This document shows positions 8,445-16,680 of a stretch of DNA of 64,000 nt, in pieces. The stretch comes from CAZRKC01 sp964600665. GTDB lineage: Bacteria > Bacillota > SLNR01. Position 1 is the stretch's first letter. Each line of letters opens with the position of its first letter. The position numbers and the translations under genes were made by a program. The notes under the pieces were generated by a model that was not told the origin of the DNA, ran no database searches, and was given only the letters and a program-made list of their open reading frames with translations. Location of the stretch: assembly GCA_964600665.1 (NCBI GenBank), contig CAZRKC010000003.1, positions 81,570 through 145,569 of the forward strand. The letters are read 5' to 3'.

Positions 8445-10013
8445 ATGAATCGGATTCATGATTTACGGGTGCCGCTGGCCCAGGACACGGATGACCTGAC
8501 GCCGTTGGTTGCCCGACATTTGTCTCTTCCCCCGCGGGAAATCGCAGAAATCAGGATCATACGTAAATCCCTGGATGCCAGACGCAAACCGCGCATTCAG
8601 TTTGTTTATACTTTGGATGTCCGACGGTTGGGTGAGCCGGCGTTTGAACCTGCGCCTGCGTGGCAGCCGGATCCTGTTTCCGGATCCATCCAGTTACTTC
8701 ACAGACCCGTGGTTGTGGGTGCAGGACCCGCAGGTCTGTTTGCTGCGTTGTACCTGGCAAAAGGGGGGTTTTGCCCCCTCCTCATTGATCGGGGTCGGAA
8801 AGTGGAGGAGCGGATCCAGCAGGTCAATGATTTCTGGCAAAAAGGTGCATTGGATCTTGAGTCCAATGCATGTTTTGGAGAGGGCGGGGCAGGGACTTTT
8901 TCGGATGGTAAGTTAATGACCCGGATACGCAATCCCCACATACCGGTGATGATGGACCTTTTAGTCGCGGCAGGGGCCCCAGACGAGATCCGGTATCTTT
9001 CACATCCCCATGTGGGAACAGACCGTTTACGGGGCGTTCTGGTCAATCTGCGCAAACAGCTTCTGGCGTGGGGCGGGGAAGTCCGCTATCAAACACGCCT
9101 GACCGGTCTTTCCATTCGGGAAGGAAAGCTGAAAGGAATCATGGTCAATCAGGGAGAGGCCATTGCCACCGAAACCTTGGTGTTGGCCATTGGGCATAGT
9201 GCCAGAGATACATATGAGATGCTGCTGCATAGCGGTGTGACCATGGAAGCCAAATCCTTTGCAGTGGGTCTGCGAATTGAACATCTTCAGGAGCAGATCG
9301 ACGAGATGCAATACGGCGTTAGCGCTGGCCATCCCCGGCTGCCGCCGGCAGAGTATCAGCTTGCCGTCCATGGGACTCGTCCGGTGTATACCTTTTGCAT
9401 GTGCCCGGGAGGTGCCGTAATTGGCACCGCTACAGAACCGGATGGACTGTCAGTCAATGGTATGAGCATGCATGATCGGGGAAGCTTCGTCGCCAACAGT
9501 GCATTGGTGGTTGCAGTAGAAGCCAAGGATCTGGAGGGACACCATCCTTTACGGGGGATGGATTATCAGCGAACATGGGAGCAGAAGGCGTTTCAATTGG
9601 GCGGGGGCGGATTTTACGCGCCGGTTCAAACCGTTGGCGATTTCCTTCACGGTCGCAGTACCACCGGGATTTCACAGATGCTGATTAGGCCTAGCTACCG
9701 TCCCGGTGTCCACGAGACTGACTTGAAAGCGTGTTTACCGCAGCCTGTGGCGGATGCTTTGATTACCGGAATCCGTCAGATGGATGAAAAAATGAACGGG
9801 TTTGCTCACCCCGCTGCATGGCTCACCGGGGTTGAAACCCGCACTTCTGCACCGGTCCGTATCACGCGGGATGCCAGCCGGCAGTCAGTGTCCGTATCCG
9901 GTTTATTCCCGGTTGGTGAAGGGGCCGGTTATGCTGGAGGAATTGTCAGTGCAGCAGTAGATGGTATGGACACGGCGGCAGAAATATCCCGCCGGTTTAT
10001 TCCGACACGATGA
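8445..10013 (+). CDS. FAD-dependent dehydrogenase of the COG2509 family
   Basis: A 522-residue flavoprotein. After an N-terminal domain of about 85 residues (typical of this family, with DARRKPRIQFVY) comes the FAD dinucleotide fold with the glycine-rich VVVGAGPAGLFAALYLA near residue 90. A glycine-rich CFGEGGAGTFSDGKL motif follows near residue 145, and a C-terminal FAD-binding segment contains FPVGEGAGYAGGI. Substrate unknown. Start ATG 8445 is preceded by GGAGGG (8431-8436). It lies between cdaR and glmM, where most Bacillota have nothing; similar placement is known in some Clostridia, but its link to cell-wall or c-di-AMP metabolism is unproven. Confidence 0.88.
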   Translation: MNRIHDLRVPLAQDTDDLTPLVARHLSLPPREIAEIRIIRKSLDARRKPRIQFVYTLDVRRLGEPAFEPAPAWQPDPVSGSIQLLHRPVVVGAGPAGLFAALYLAKGGFCPLLIDRGRKVEERIQQVNDFWQKGALDLESNACFGEGGAGTFSDGKLMTRIRNPHIPVMMDLLVAAGAPDEIRYLSHPHVGTDRLRGVLVNLRKQLLAWGGEVRYQTRLTGLSIREGKLKGIMVNQGEAIATETLVLAIGHSARDTYEMLLHSGVTMEAKSFAVGLRIEHLQEQIDEMQYGVSAGHPRLPPAEYQLAVHGTRPVYTFCMCPGGAVIGTATEPDGLSVNGMSMHDRGSFVANSALVVAVEAKDLEGHHPLRGMDYQRTWEQKAFQLGGGGFYAPVQTVGDFLHGRSTTGISQMLIRPSYRPGVHETDLKACLPQPVADALITGIRQMDEKMNGFAHPAAWLTGVETRTSAPVRITRDASRQSVSVSGLFPVGEGAGYAGGIVSAAVDGMDTAAEISRRFIPTR

Positions 10014-10039
10014 ACATATACTGGAAATGAGGGATACAT

Positions 10040-11404
10040 GTGGGTCGACTGTTTGGCACGGATGGCGTCAGAGGCATCGCAAATCACGATTTAACACCGG
10101 AATTGGCGTATGAGTTGGGTCGAGTTGGGACCGCCATATTGGCGCAGGATATGCAGCGACCGCGGATTCTCATCGGTAAAGATACCCGGATTTCCGGAGA
10201 CATGCTGGAAGCGGCGCTTTTGGCCGGGATATGTTCCATGGGGGGAGATGCGTATCTGGCGGGTATCGTGCCAACGCCAGCTGTGGCATTCTTGACACGC
10301 CAGTTGCAGGCACATGCCGGCATCATGATTTCTGCATCCCATAACCCGGTTGAAGATAACGGAATCAAGTTTTTCCATGGGGACGGGTTTAAATTGCCGG
10401 ATCTGATTGAAGATAACATTGAAGCCGCCATCAATGCCGGAACCAATCACTTCCCCCGCCCGGTGGGTGCGGATATCGGCCGGGTGGTGCATGTGGGTGA
10501 TGCGGCTCAACGATACATTCAGTTTGCCCTGGGAACGATTTCGGGGACGCTAAAACGGTTGAAGGTGGTTGTCGACTGCGCCAATGGCGCCGCATCCCTG
10601 ATTGCCCCGGCAGTTTACGGGGAGGCGGGGGTGGAGGTGATCGCAATTCACCATGTTCCGGACGGGACTAATATCAATCGGGAATGCGGATCGACGCATC
10701 CCCACGTGATCCAGGAAGAGGTTCGTCGTGCCGGCGCGGATCTGGGTCTGACCCACGACGGGGATGCAGACCGGGTATTGGCTTGTGACCACCAGGGGAA
10801 TCTGGTGGATGGAGACCAAATACTGGCGATTTGCGGGCTGGATATGCTGAAGAAAGGCAAATTACCGGATCAGACCATCGTTGCGACGGTGATGAGCAAT
10901 CTCGGTTTGGATCTGGCTTTCCGACGGGCAGGGGGTCGAGTCATTCGCACCAATGTCGGTGACCGATATGTACTGGAAGCCATGCGGGACGGCGGATTTA
11001 TCCTGGGTGGTGAGCAGTCAGGCCATATCATCAATTTAGGGATCAATACCACCGGCGACGGGATCATCACCGCCCTGCAGCTGATGTCGGTGATCCGGGA
11101 TTCCGGTAAGGATCTGAAAGAGCTGGCAGGGCAGGTACAGAAGATGCCGCAGGCTCTGGTCAATGTGGTGGTTGCTGATAAAGAGGCGATTCATACCAAT
11201 ATCCGGATCCAGGAAGCGCTCATTCAGGCATCCCGGCAACTGGGGGACCGAGGTCGAATTCTTATCCGCCCATCGGGTACAGAGTCGAAAGTGCGGGTTA
11301 TGGTGGAATGTGAAGATTTAAATGAAATGGAAGCTATCACCCAGCGGTTTGTGGACATGGTTAAAGAAGAGTTAGCAGGTATCGACAAAACCAAACGGGG
11401 ATGA
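10040..11404 (+). CDS. glmM: Phosphoglucosamine mutase
   Basis: Converts glucosamine-6-phosphate to glucosamine-1-phosphate for UDP-GlcNAc and peptidoglycan synthesis. The 454-residue protein starts with GRLFGTDGVRG, has the phosphoserine active-site motif ISASHNPVEDNGIK (serine near residue 101), the Mg2+ loop DGDADR near residue 240 and the phosphate-binding RPSGTESKVRVM near the C-terminus. GTG 10040 is the start; an AATGAGGG stretch at 10026-10033 may serve as ribosome binding site. It follows the flavoprotein after 26 bases and is followed by the glmS ribozyme and glmS. Confidence 0.97.
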   Translation: MGRLFGTDGVRGIANHDLTPELAYELGRVGTAILAQDMQRPRILIGKDTRISGDMLEAALLAGICSMGGDAYLAGIVPTPAVAFLTRQLQAHAGIMISASHNPVEDNGIKFFHGDGFKLPDLIEDNIEAAINAGTNHFPRPVGADIGRVVHVGDAAQRYIQFALGTISGTLKRLKVVVDCANGAASLIAPAVYGEAGVEVIAIHHVPDGTNINRECGSTHPHVIQEEVRRAGADLGLTHDGDADRVLACDHQGNLVDGDQILAICGLDMLKKGKLPDQTIVATVMSNLGLDLAFRRAGGRVIRTNVGDRYVLEAMRDGGFILGGEQSGHIINLGINTTGDGIITALQLMSVIRDSGKDLKELAGQVQKMPQALVNVVVADKEAIHTNIRIQEALIQASRQLGDRGRILIRPSGTESKVRVMVECEDLNEMEAITQRFVDMVKEELAGIDKTKRG

Positions 11405-11454
11405 TATATTTAAAGAGCACGCCCATTTCTGCCAAGGTGGTGATTCATGAACAA

Positions 11455-11615
11455 TAGAGCGGTGTTGCAAGCGCCAGGACTTGTTCGCAATCTGGACAAG
11501 TTGACGAGGTGGGGGATCTCGGAACATTCGGCGGGTGACCCTCGGTCTGACCCGGACCGTAACGGCGTCTTCAAATCTGACGAGCGATTGTCAGGACAAA
11601 GGAAGCCGATGGGAC
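11455..11615 (+). ncRNA. glmS self-cleaving ribozyme (glucosamine-6-phosphate riboswitch)
   Basis: Catalytic RNA that cleaves the glmS mRNA leader when glucosamine-6-phosphate binds, lowering glmS expression. Conserved core seen: AGCGCCAG at 11470-11477 with the expected cleavage between A11470 and G11471, a P1-type helix ACTTG with CAAGT (11479-11501), the invariant TTGACGAGG at 11501-11509, a P3 helix TGGGGG (11510-11515) with CCCTCG (11539-11544), and the ATTCGGCGGGTGA segment at 11526-11538. Two accessory hairpins follow: GGTC...GACC around 11544-11558 and CTGAC...GTCAG at 11576-11593. It ends about 28 bases before the glmS start. The exact 3' limit is approximate. Confidence 0.93.
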
Positions 11616-11642
11616 TAGAGAAGGATACAAGGAGGTCAGAAT

Positions 11643-13481
11643 ATGTGTGGTATCGTAGGATACGTTGGTAGTCGGTCTGCTGTTCCTGTAATCATGAAAG
11701 GACTGGCTAAATTAGAATACAGAGGATATGACTCCGCCGGGATTGCCATTTGGAACGCCGGAGAATTGAAAATACAGAAAACGGTCGGGCGCCTGGGTCG
11801 ATTGGCGGAAAAACTGGATGAAAACCCCATGGAAGGACATATTGGTATGGGGCAAACACGGTGGGCAACCCATGGTCGTCCGTCTGACGCCAATGCCCAT
11901 CCTCATTGGGATTGCTCCGGAAAAATTGCCGTGATCCATAACGGGATCATTGAAAACTACATGGAGCTGAAAGAAATGCTTCTCCGGGAAGGCCACAAAT
12001 TCAATTCCCAGACAGACACAGAAGTGGTTCCCCATCTCATCGAGAAGCATTATGAAGGGGATCTGGAAGCTGCGGTCCGTAAGGTTTTGCATATCATCGA
12101 AGGATCCTATGCTTTGGTGATCATGCATCAGGATGAACCGGATAAGATCGTGGGGGCACGGAAAGACAGCCCGCTGATCGCCGGCATCGGCAAAGGAGAG
12201 AATTTTATCGCCTCGGATATTCCCGCAATTCTGGAGTACACACGGGAAGCCATCATCCTCAATCATGGGGAAATGGTGATCATAACCAAAGATGATGTCA
12301 AGGTCACTGATCTGGAAGGTCAAGTGCTGGAAAAGGAAATCTTTCACGTCACATGGGATGCAGAAGCAGCGGAAAAGGGAGGTTACCCCCATTTTATGCT
12401 GAAGGAGATCTATGAGCAGCCGCGAGCTATTCGGGATACCCTCAGCGGGCGGATCGAGAAAACCGGGCATGAAATCTCCCTGGACGATATCGAGATCACA
12501 CCCGAGTTTATCCGCAATCTGAAGAAGATTTATCTTGTGGCATGTGGAACAGCCTATCACGCAGGCATGGTGGGGAAATATTTGATCGAGCATCTCACCC
12601 GAATTCCAGTGGAGATTGACATCGCGTCCGAATTTCGGTATCGGGACCCCATTGTGGACGATCCTTCCGAATACTTGATGCTTGTGGTTAGTCAGTCCGG
12701 GGAAACCGCTGACACCCTGGGGAGCTTAAGAGAAATGAAGCGGCGGGGTGTCCGCATCATGGCAATCACCAATGTGATCGGGAGTTCGGTGGCCAGAGAA
12801 AGTGATGATGTCCTCCTGACCCGTGCGGGCCCGGAGATTGCCGTTGCCTCTACCAAGGCATACACCACGCAGCTGGTTAACCTATATCTTATGGCGATCA
12901 AACTGGGTCAAATCAAAGGAACTGTGACTGAAGCGGAAGCGGCGGAGATGGTTGACTCCTTGCGAGAGCTGCCGACGATGGCGCAAAAGGTGATTGATAT
13001 GAATGATGACCTGATCAAAGAGTTAGCAAAGACCTATTCAAACCGGGAAGACATCTTCTTCATTGGGCGGCATTTGGATTATGCGTTGGCCCTGGAAGGT
13101 GCCCTGAAATTGAAGGAAATTTCATACATTCATGCAGAAGCATACGCAGCCGGAGAACTGAAACACGGCACGCTGGCTTTGATCACGAAAGATGTCCCAG
13201 TGATTGCCATTGCCACCCAGCCGGACATTTACGCCAAGATGATCAGCAATATCCAGGAAGTCAACGCCAGGGAAGCAACTGTCATCGGCATGGGGATGGA
13301 AGACGACGACAATATTGGCAAACATAGCATGCATGTCATCGCTATACCCAAGACCCATAAGTATTTCACCACTGCTCTGGCTGTGATTCCATTGCAACTC
13401 TTCTCTTACTACGCCGCTTTGGAACGAGGCTGCGATGTGGATAAGCCCCGAAATCTGGCCAAGAGTGTGACGGTGGAATAG
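11643..13481 (+). CDS. glmS: Glutamine-fructose-6-phosphate aminotransferase (isomerizing)
   Basis: Makes glucosamine-6-phosphate from fructose-6-phosphate and glutamine, the entry step to amino sugars. The 612-residue protein begins MCGIVGYVG with the catalytic N-terminal cysteine of the glutaminase domain (about residues 1-220), followed by two SIS isomerase domains; SQSGETADT near residue 350 is the sugar-phosphate loop, and the C-terminus ends PRNLAKSVTVE as in the family. ATG 11643 follows AGGAGGT (11630-11636). Expression is controlled by the ribozyme just upstream, and a strong terminator closes the unit. Confidence 0.98.
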   Translation: MCGIVGYVGSRSAVPVIMKGLAKLEYRGYDSAGIAIWNAGELKIQKTVGRLGRLAEKLDENPMEGHIGMGQTRWATHGRPSDANAHPHWDCSGKIAVIHNGIIENYMELKEMLLREGHKFNSQTDTEVVPHLIEKHYEGDLEAAVRKVLHIIEGSYALVIMHQDEPDKIVGARKDSPLIAGIGKGENFIASDIPAILEYTREAIILNHGEMVIITKDDVKVTDLEGQVLEKEIFHVTWDAEAAEKGGYPHFMLKEIYEQPRAIRDTLSGRIEKTGHEISLDDIEITPEFIRNLKKIYLVACGTAYHAGMVGKYLIEHLTRIPVEIDIASEFRYRDPIVDDPSEYLMLVVSQSGETADTLGSLREMKRRGVRIMAITNVIGSSVARESDDVLLTRAGPEIAVASTKAYTTQLVNLYLMAIKLGQIKGTVTEAEAAEMVDSLRELPTMAQKVIDMNDDLIKELAKTYSNREDIFFIGRHLDYALALEGALKLKEISYIHAEAYAAGELKHGTLALITKDVPVIAIATQPDIYAKMISNIQEVNAREATVIGMGMEDDDNIGKHSMHVIAIPKTHKYFTTALAVIPLQLFSYYAALERGCDVDKPRNLAKSVTVE

Positions 13482-13517
13482 CAGATATCATTTGACAAGC
13501 CAATCCAAAAGGACTAC

Positions 13518-13565
13518 AGGCTTGCCGAGGTCCCCATTCGGGGATCACGGCAGGCCTTTTGTTTT
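13518..13565 (+). terminator. Rho-independent terminator after glmS
   Basis: A 10-bp stem, AGGCTTGCCG (13518-13527) with CGGCAGGCCT (13548-13557) with one wobble pair, encloses a second small stem TCCCC/GGGGA (13531-13543) and is followed by TTTTGTTTT. Confidence 0.9.
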
Positions 13566-13618
13566 GGTGAATGGATCAGCGAAGGCGGGCAGCACTCCTG
13601 CAGGCCGCTAAAATTGAT

Positions 13619-13641
13619 ATATATTGCAAAATGCAATATAT
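13619..13641. promoter_or_regulatory. Inverted-repeat operator upstream of the XRE regulator
   Basis: A perfect 10-bp inverted repeat, ATATATTGCA (13619-13628) and TGCAATATAT (13632-13641) with a 3-base spacer, ends two bases before the -35 box of the promoter for the small XRE gene. The position suits a repressor or autoregulator site; the encoded XRE protein is the obvious candidate binder (inference). Confidence 0.65.
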
Positions 13642-13643
13642 GC

Positions 13644-13672
13644 TTGACATAATGGAATATATGTTGTATATT
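13644..13672 (+). promoter_or_regulatory. Near-consensus housekeeping promoter for the XRE-membrane protein pair
   Basis: TTGACA at 13644-13649 and TATATT at 13667-13672 are separated by exactly 17 bases. The predicted start of transcription is about 13680, some 40 bases before the likely start codon. It is flanked upstream by the inverted repeat at 13619-13641. Confidence 0.8.
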
Positions 13673-13720
13673 GTGGCCATAAGGTGTCCAGTTGATCCTG
13701 GATGCAGAGGATGGAAAGCG

Positions 13721-13933
13721 ATGGTGATGCTGGTGAAAAACATGAAGATGAAAATAGCACGAACGGAGAAGGACTGGTCCCAAGAAGATTTAGCAGAGCG
13801 TGTCGGTGTGACACGTCAAACCATCGGTTTGATTGAAGCCGGGGGATACAATCCCACCCTGAATCTGTGTTTGGCCATCTGTCGTGCTTTAGAAAAGACA
13901 TTGGATGAAATTTTTTGGGAGGAATCAAAATGA
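13721..13933 (+). CDS. Small XRE-family helix-turn-helix regulator
   Basis: A protein of about 70 residues consisting almost entirely of a Cro/C1-type helix-turn-helix: the WSQEDLAERVGVTRQTIGLIE segment covers helices 2 and 3 and is followed by NPTLNLCLAICRALEKTLDEIFW. This matches short YozG-like regulators that accompany membrane proteins. ATG 13721 follows GAGGATGG (13706-13713); GTG 13733 or ATG 13742 are possible alternatives. Its stop overlaps the start of the membrane-protein gene by four bases, so the two are coupled. The strong promoter and the inverted repeat upstream suggest autoregulation (inference). Confidence 0.85.
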   Translation: MVMLVKNMKMKIARTEKDWSQEDLAERVGVTRQTIGLIEAGGYNPTLNLCLAICRALEKTLDEIFWEESK

Positions 13934-14382
13934 AACTTGTACAGGATGAACGAATCGTGCTGGAACGACGCATCATCCAGTCCCGGGCATTCGCAATGCT
14001 GCTGATGGGGCTGTGGTTGATCCTGATTTACCGGATGCTGGTTCGTCAGGATCCGCCACAGGAAAATTTGGACCTGCTGCTTTTGGTCCTGGCGGTATCC
14101 GTCTACCATCTGGGCAGTCTGGTCAGTAAAGGACTCATTGACAACCCGCAAAAAAAGGACCGGCGGCTTCCTGTGATCAGTGGTGTGGTGGGCGGTCTTG
14201 CCTTTTTTATCGTGCAGATCATTTCCAATGGCATTGCCTGGGGTGACTGGAATGCCATGGTGCCATTTGTGATCCTCAGCATGGTTTTCATGGTGTTCTT
14301 TGTGGCATCCCAGTTGATGCTGGGCTATATGACGGAGAAAAAGGTGAAGGAAGAAATCGACGCATTAGAACGAGATGGGTAA
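13930..14382 (+). CDS. Small integral membrane protein of unknown function
   Basis: A 150-residue protein with four likely membrane helices: about residues 22-39, 48-66, 85-105 and 113-135, followed by a charged cytoplasmic tail. I do not recognise a characterised family; pairs of a small XRE regulator with a DUF-type four-helix membrane protein are common in Bacillota. ATG 13930 overlaps the regulator stop and uses GGGAGG at 13917-13922, giving strong translational coupling. Its likely role is therefore in whatever the regulator senses, possibly membrane stress or transport; this is speculation. Confidence 0.75.
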   Translation: MKLVQDERIVLERRIIQSRAFAMLLMGLWLILIYRMLVRQDPPQENLDLLLLVLAVSVYHLGSLVSKGLIDNPQKKDRRLPVISGVVGGLAFFIVQIISNGIAWGDWNAMVPFVILSMVFMVFFVASQLMLGYMTEKKVKEEIDALERDG

Positions 14383-14654
14383 CCATCAACCCTTTGCGCC
14401 GGCAGTCAATATTCCGTGGTCGTTGCAGGATTCAGGTTCATCTCGCCCATGAAATGGGAAAGCCTTTGATGCCATGAGTTGGATCTGCTCCAGAACTCCA
14501 ACAAAACATCAGATTCCCGGCAAATGCTGCGGAGTGTGATGTTTTTGCATATTCCAAAAGAATGTCCGGATATGGTTGGTTGATCCGATATGCGCAGGAT
14601 TGGCAAAGGGATCTATTGCGAGGTCAGACCGTTGAAACGGTGGCAGGAGTATTG
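14383..14654. other. Non-coding interval before the subtilase promoter
   Basis: About 270 bases (420 up to the next gene) without a convincing gene. Short open frames on either strand lack a plausible ribosome binding site and family resemblance. I see no terminator with a U-tract after the membrane-protein gene. The only clear element is the promoter at 14655-14683. Confidence 0.6.
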
Positions 14655-14683
14655 TTTCAATATTCAGACAATCATGATATAAT
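14655..14683 (+). promoter_or_regulatory. Promoter for the secreted subtilase
   Basis: TTTCAA (14655-14660), a 17-base spacer and TATAAT (14678-14683), with TGA directly before the -10 giving an extended -10 element. It leaves an untranslated leader of about 115 bases before the GTG start of the protease. Confidence 0.65.
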
Positions 14684-14805
14684 AAATCAAAGCGTCAGGT
14701 GTGCCAGCTGGACTTCATGGTTTTTTACTGTCATTGCCAAGGACCGGATGAAATCAAGAAACAGGGTTCTTTTATCAAAAATGGCGAATGAGGAGATGAG
14801 TTAAC

Positions 14806-16530
14806 GTGAACAGCAAGGGATTTCCAAAGGGGTTAACGGTTTTATTCGTCCTGGTGCTACTGTTTTCCATAACCACCGTCAGTTTAGCCGCTGCTCCCAT
14901 CAATGCTTCCGGGGAGAAACTGGATGTTTTGGTAGGGTTCCATGGAACACCAAACCCGGGTTTGGTCAGGGCTTTTGGCGGTGAGATTTATGCCCAATTC
15001 ACCATCGTCGATGTCATCGCGGCGCAGATGACAGCACAACAGGCGACCGCATTGCAGAAAAATCCCGCTATCAGCTATATTGAACCGGATGCACAGGTTC
15101 ACGCAATCGGGCAGACGGTGCCTTGGGGAATTGACCGTGTGTTTGGAAGTGAATCGTATTCATTCCCATCATGGGGGAAAACCAAGGGAGCGGGAGTGGG
15201 GGTTGCTGTCCTTGACACTGGTATTGATACCAGTCATCCGGATTTGCACGTGGTTGGCGGTAGGCGGTTTTATGTTCAAGGTGTTTTCCTGCGTGAAGAC
15301 GACCAATACAATGACGGCAATGGCCACGGGACTCATGTTGCAGGTACGATTGCGGCGTTGGATAATGATCTGGGGGTCGTCGGTATTGCCCCGGCAGTGG
15401 ATCTTTATGCAGTGAAAGTGCTGACTGACAATGGGAGTGGGTCCGTTTCTGCCATCGTCGCCGGCATCCAGTGGACGATGAAACAAGACAATATATCCAT
15501 TATTAATATGAGTTTGGGCAGCAGCAGTTATTCACAGACATTTGCTGATGCCTGTAACGCGGCTTTTGCAGATGGTCTGCTGGTGGTCGCTTCGGCAGGG
15601 AACAGCGGTAACGAAGCAGGTACCGGTGATACTGTCGGCTATCCGGCAAAATACGATTCCGTCATTGCGGTGGCAGCATCCAATAACCTGGATCAAAGAG
15701 CCTATTTTTCCAGCACCGGCCCCGCTGTTGAACTGATCGCCCCGGGTCTGAATATTGAAAGCACCATACCCGGTGGATATGCAACTTACAGCGGTACATC
15801 CATGGCTTCCCCCCATGTGGTTGGCGTGGCGGCACTGGTGTGGGCTGCTGATCCAAATTTGACGAATGCCGGTGTTCGCAACATTCTGCAAGAAACAGCT
15901 GAGGACCTTGGATTGGATCCCAACCATCAGGGTTACGGGCTGGTCCGGGCAGATCTCGCCCTGGGTGGAACAGGTGGAGATCCTGATGATTCCCCGGCCA
16001 CATACACACTCACTGTGAATGGATATCCCTCTGCTGGTGGAAGCGTTACCGGTGGCGGCAACTACGCATCAGGTGCTCAAGTCAGCTTAACCGCTACAGC
16101 TGCGACAGGGTATACCTTTGTAAACTGGACTCAAGGTGGAACAATCGTCAGTGCGGAAGCCAACTGGACCTACACCATGCCAGGGAGTGATACCACGCTG
16201 ACAGCAAACTTTCAACCATTACCTGAACCCGAAGGGCTGGTCTTGACTGTCGTAACAGACAAATCTGCATATATCTGGAATTCATGGGTATATATCACGG
16301 TAACGGTCAAAGATGATATCGGGACGGGCGTGTCCGGTGTAAATGTGACCACGACGGTTCAATACCCCGAAGGCAATACTGTAGGTACATTTAACGGCGT
16401 CACCACCACGGACGGAACAGTCGTGTTCAGCTATCGCGTGGCGAACAAAGCGCCGACTGGAGTTTATCTGGTGGTTGCCTCGACATCATCGGTTCAAACG
16501 TCCACCACATTCATCGTCAAAAAGAGATAA
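14806..16530 (+). CDS. Secreted subtilisin-family (S8) serine protease with C-terminal repeat domains
   Basis: A 574-residue exported protease. An N-terminal signal peptide (hydrophobic core residues 9-27) is followed by an I9-like propeptide (about 35-100) and a subtilase domain with the catalytic triad in VLDTGI (D137), NGHGTH (H174) and SGTSMASP (S332), plus the oxyanion asparagine in SAGNSG (N266). From about residue 405 there is a divergent InlB-type repeat (SVTGGGNYASG, GYTFVNWT, TLTANF), and from about 480 an invasin-like Ig domain with TDKSAY and TTDGTVVFSY. GTG 14806 follows GAGGAG (14790-14795). No sortase motif or membrane anchor is visible, so it is probably released or held through the C-terminal domains. 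Likely role: extracellular protein digestion. Confidence 0.94.
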   Translation: MNSKGFPKGLTVLFVLVLLFSITTVSLAAAPINASGEKLDVLVGFHGTPNPGLVRAFGGEIYAQFTIVDVIAAQMTAQQATALQKNPAISYIEPDAQVHAIGQTVPWGIDRVFGSESYSFPSWGKTKGAGVGVAVLDTGIDTSHPDLHVVGGRRFYVQGVFLREDDQYNDGNGHGTHVAGTIAALDNDLGVVGIAPAVDLYAVKVLTDNGSGSVSAIVAGIQWTMKQDNISIINMSLGSSSYSQTFADACNAAFADGLLVVASAGNSGNEAGTGDTVGYPAKYDSVIAVAASNNLDQRAYFSSTGPAVELIAPGLNIESTIPGGYATYSGTSMASPHVVGVAALVWAADPNLTNAGVRNILQETAEDLGLDPNHQGYGLVRADLALGGTGGDPDDSPATYTLTVNGYPSAGGSVTGGGNYASGAQVSLTATAATGYTFVNWTQGGTIVSAEANWTYTMPGSDTTLTANFQPLPEPEGLVLTVVTDKSAYIWNSWVYITVTVKDDIGTGVSGVNVTTTVQYPEGNTVGTFNGVTTTDGTVVFSYRVANKAPTGVYLVVASTSSVQTSTTFIVKKR

Positions 16531-16559
16531 GGGATTTACTTTCCCATATGGATTAAAAT

Positions 16560-16592
16560 GAGACTGCCTGCAAAGGCAGTCTCAACGTTTTG
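16560..16592. terminator. Bidirectional terminator between subtilase and phosphoesterase
   Basis: A perfect 10-bp stem, GAGACTGCCT (16560-16569) with AGGCAGTCTC (16574-16583), loop GCAA, followed on the + strand by AACGTTTT and on the - strand by CATTTTAAT. The U-tracts are modest on both sides. Confidence 0.75.
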
Positions 16593-16680
16593 TGAGCATA
16601 GATTCTGATATAGCTGGTGACTTTGCATGGAATGTGGCGGAAATGGAGGGATGGGTTTGCGGTTACCGCCTGATCCGATG

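Noticed and set aside
11712..12593. Long antisense open frame across glmS
   Set aside because: It is a shadow of the glmS reading frame in this codon usage; no start signal or homology pattern. The same applies to long antisense frames over cdaR, the TAXI receptor, mmdB and the mutase.
14562..14804. Possible small + strand gene upstream of the subtilase
   Set aside because: It covers the subtilase promoter, has no ribosome binding site and its composition is not protein-like.
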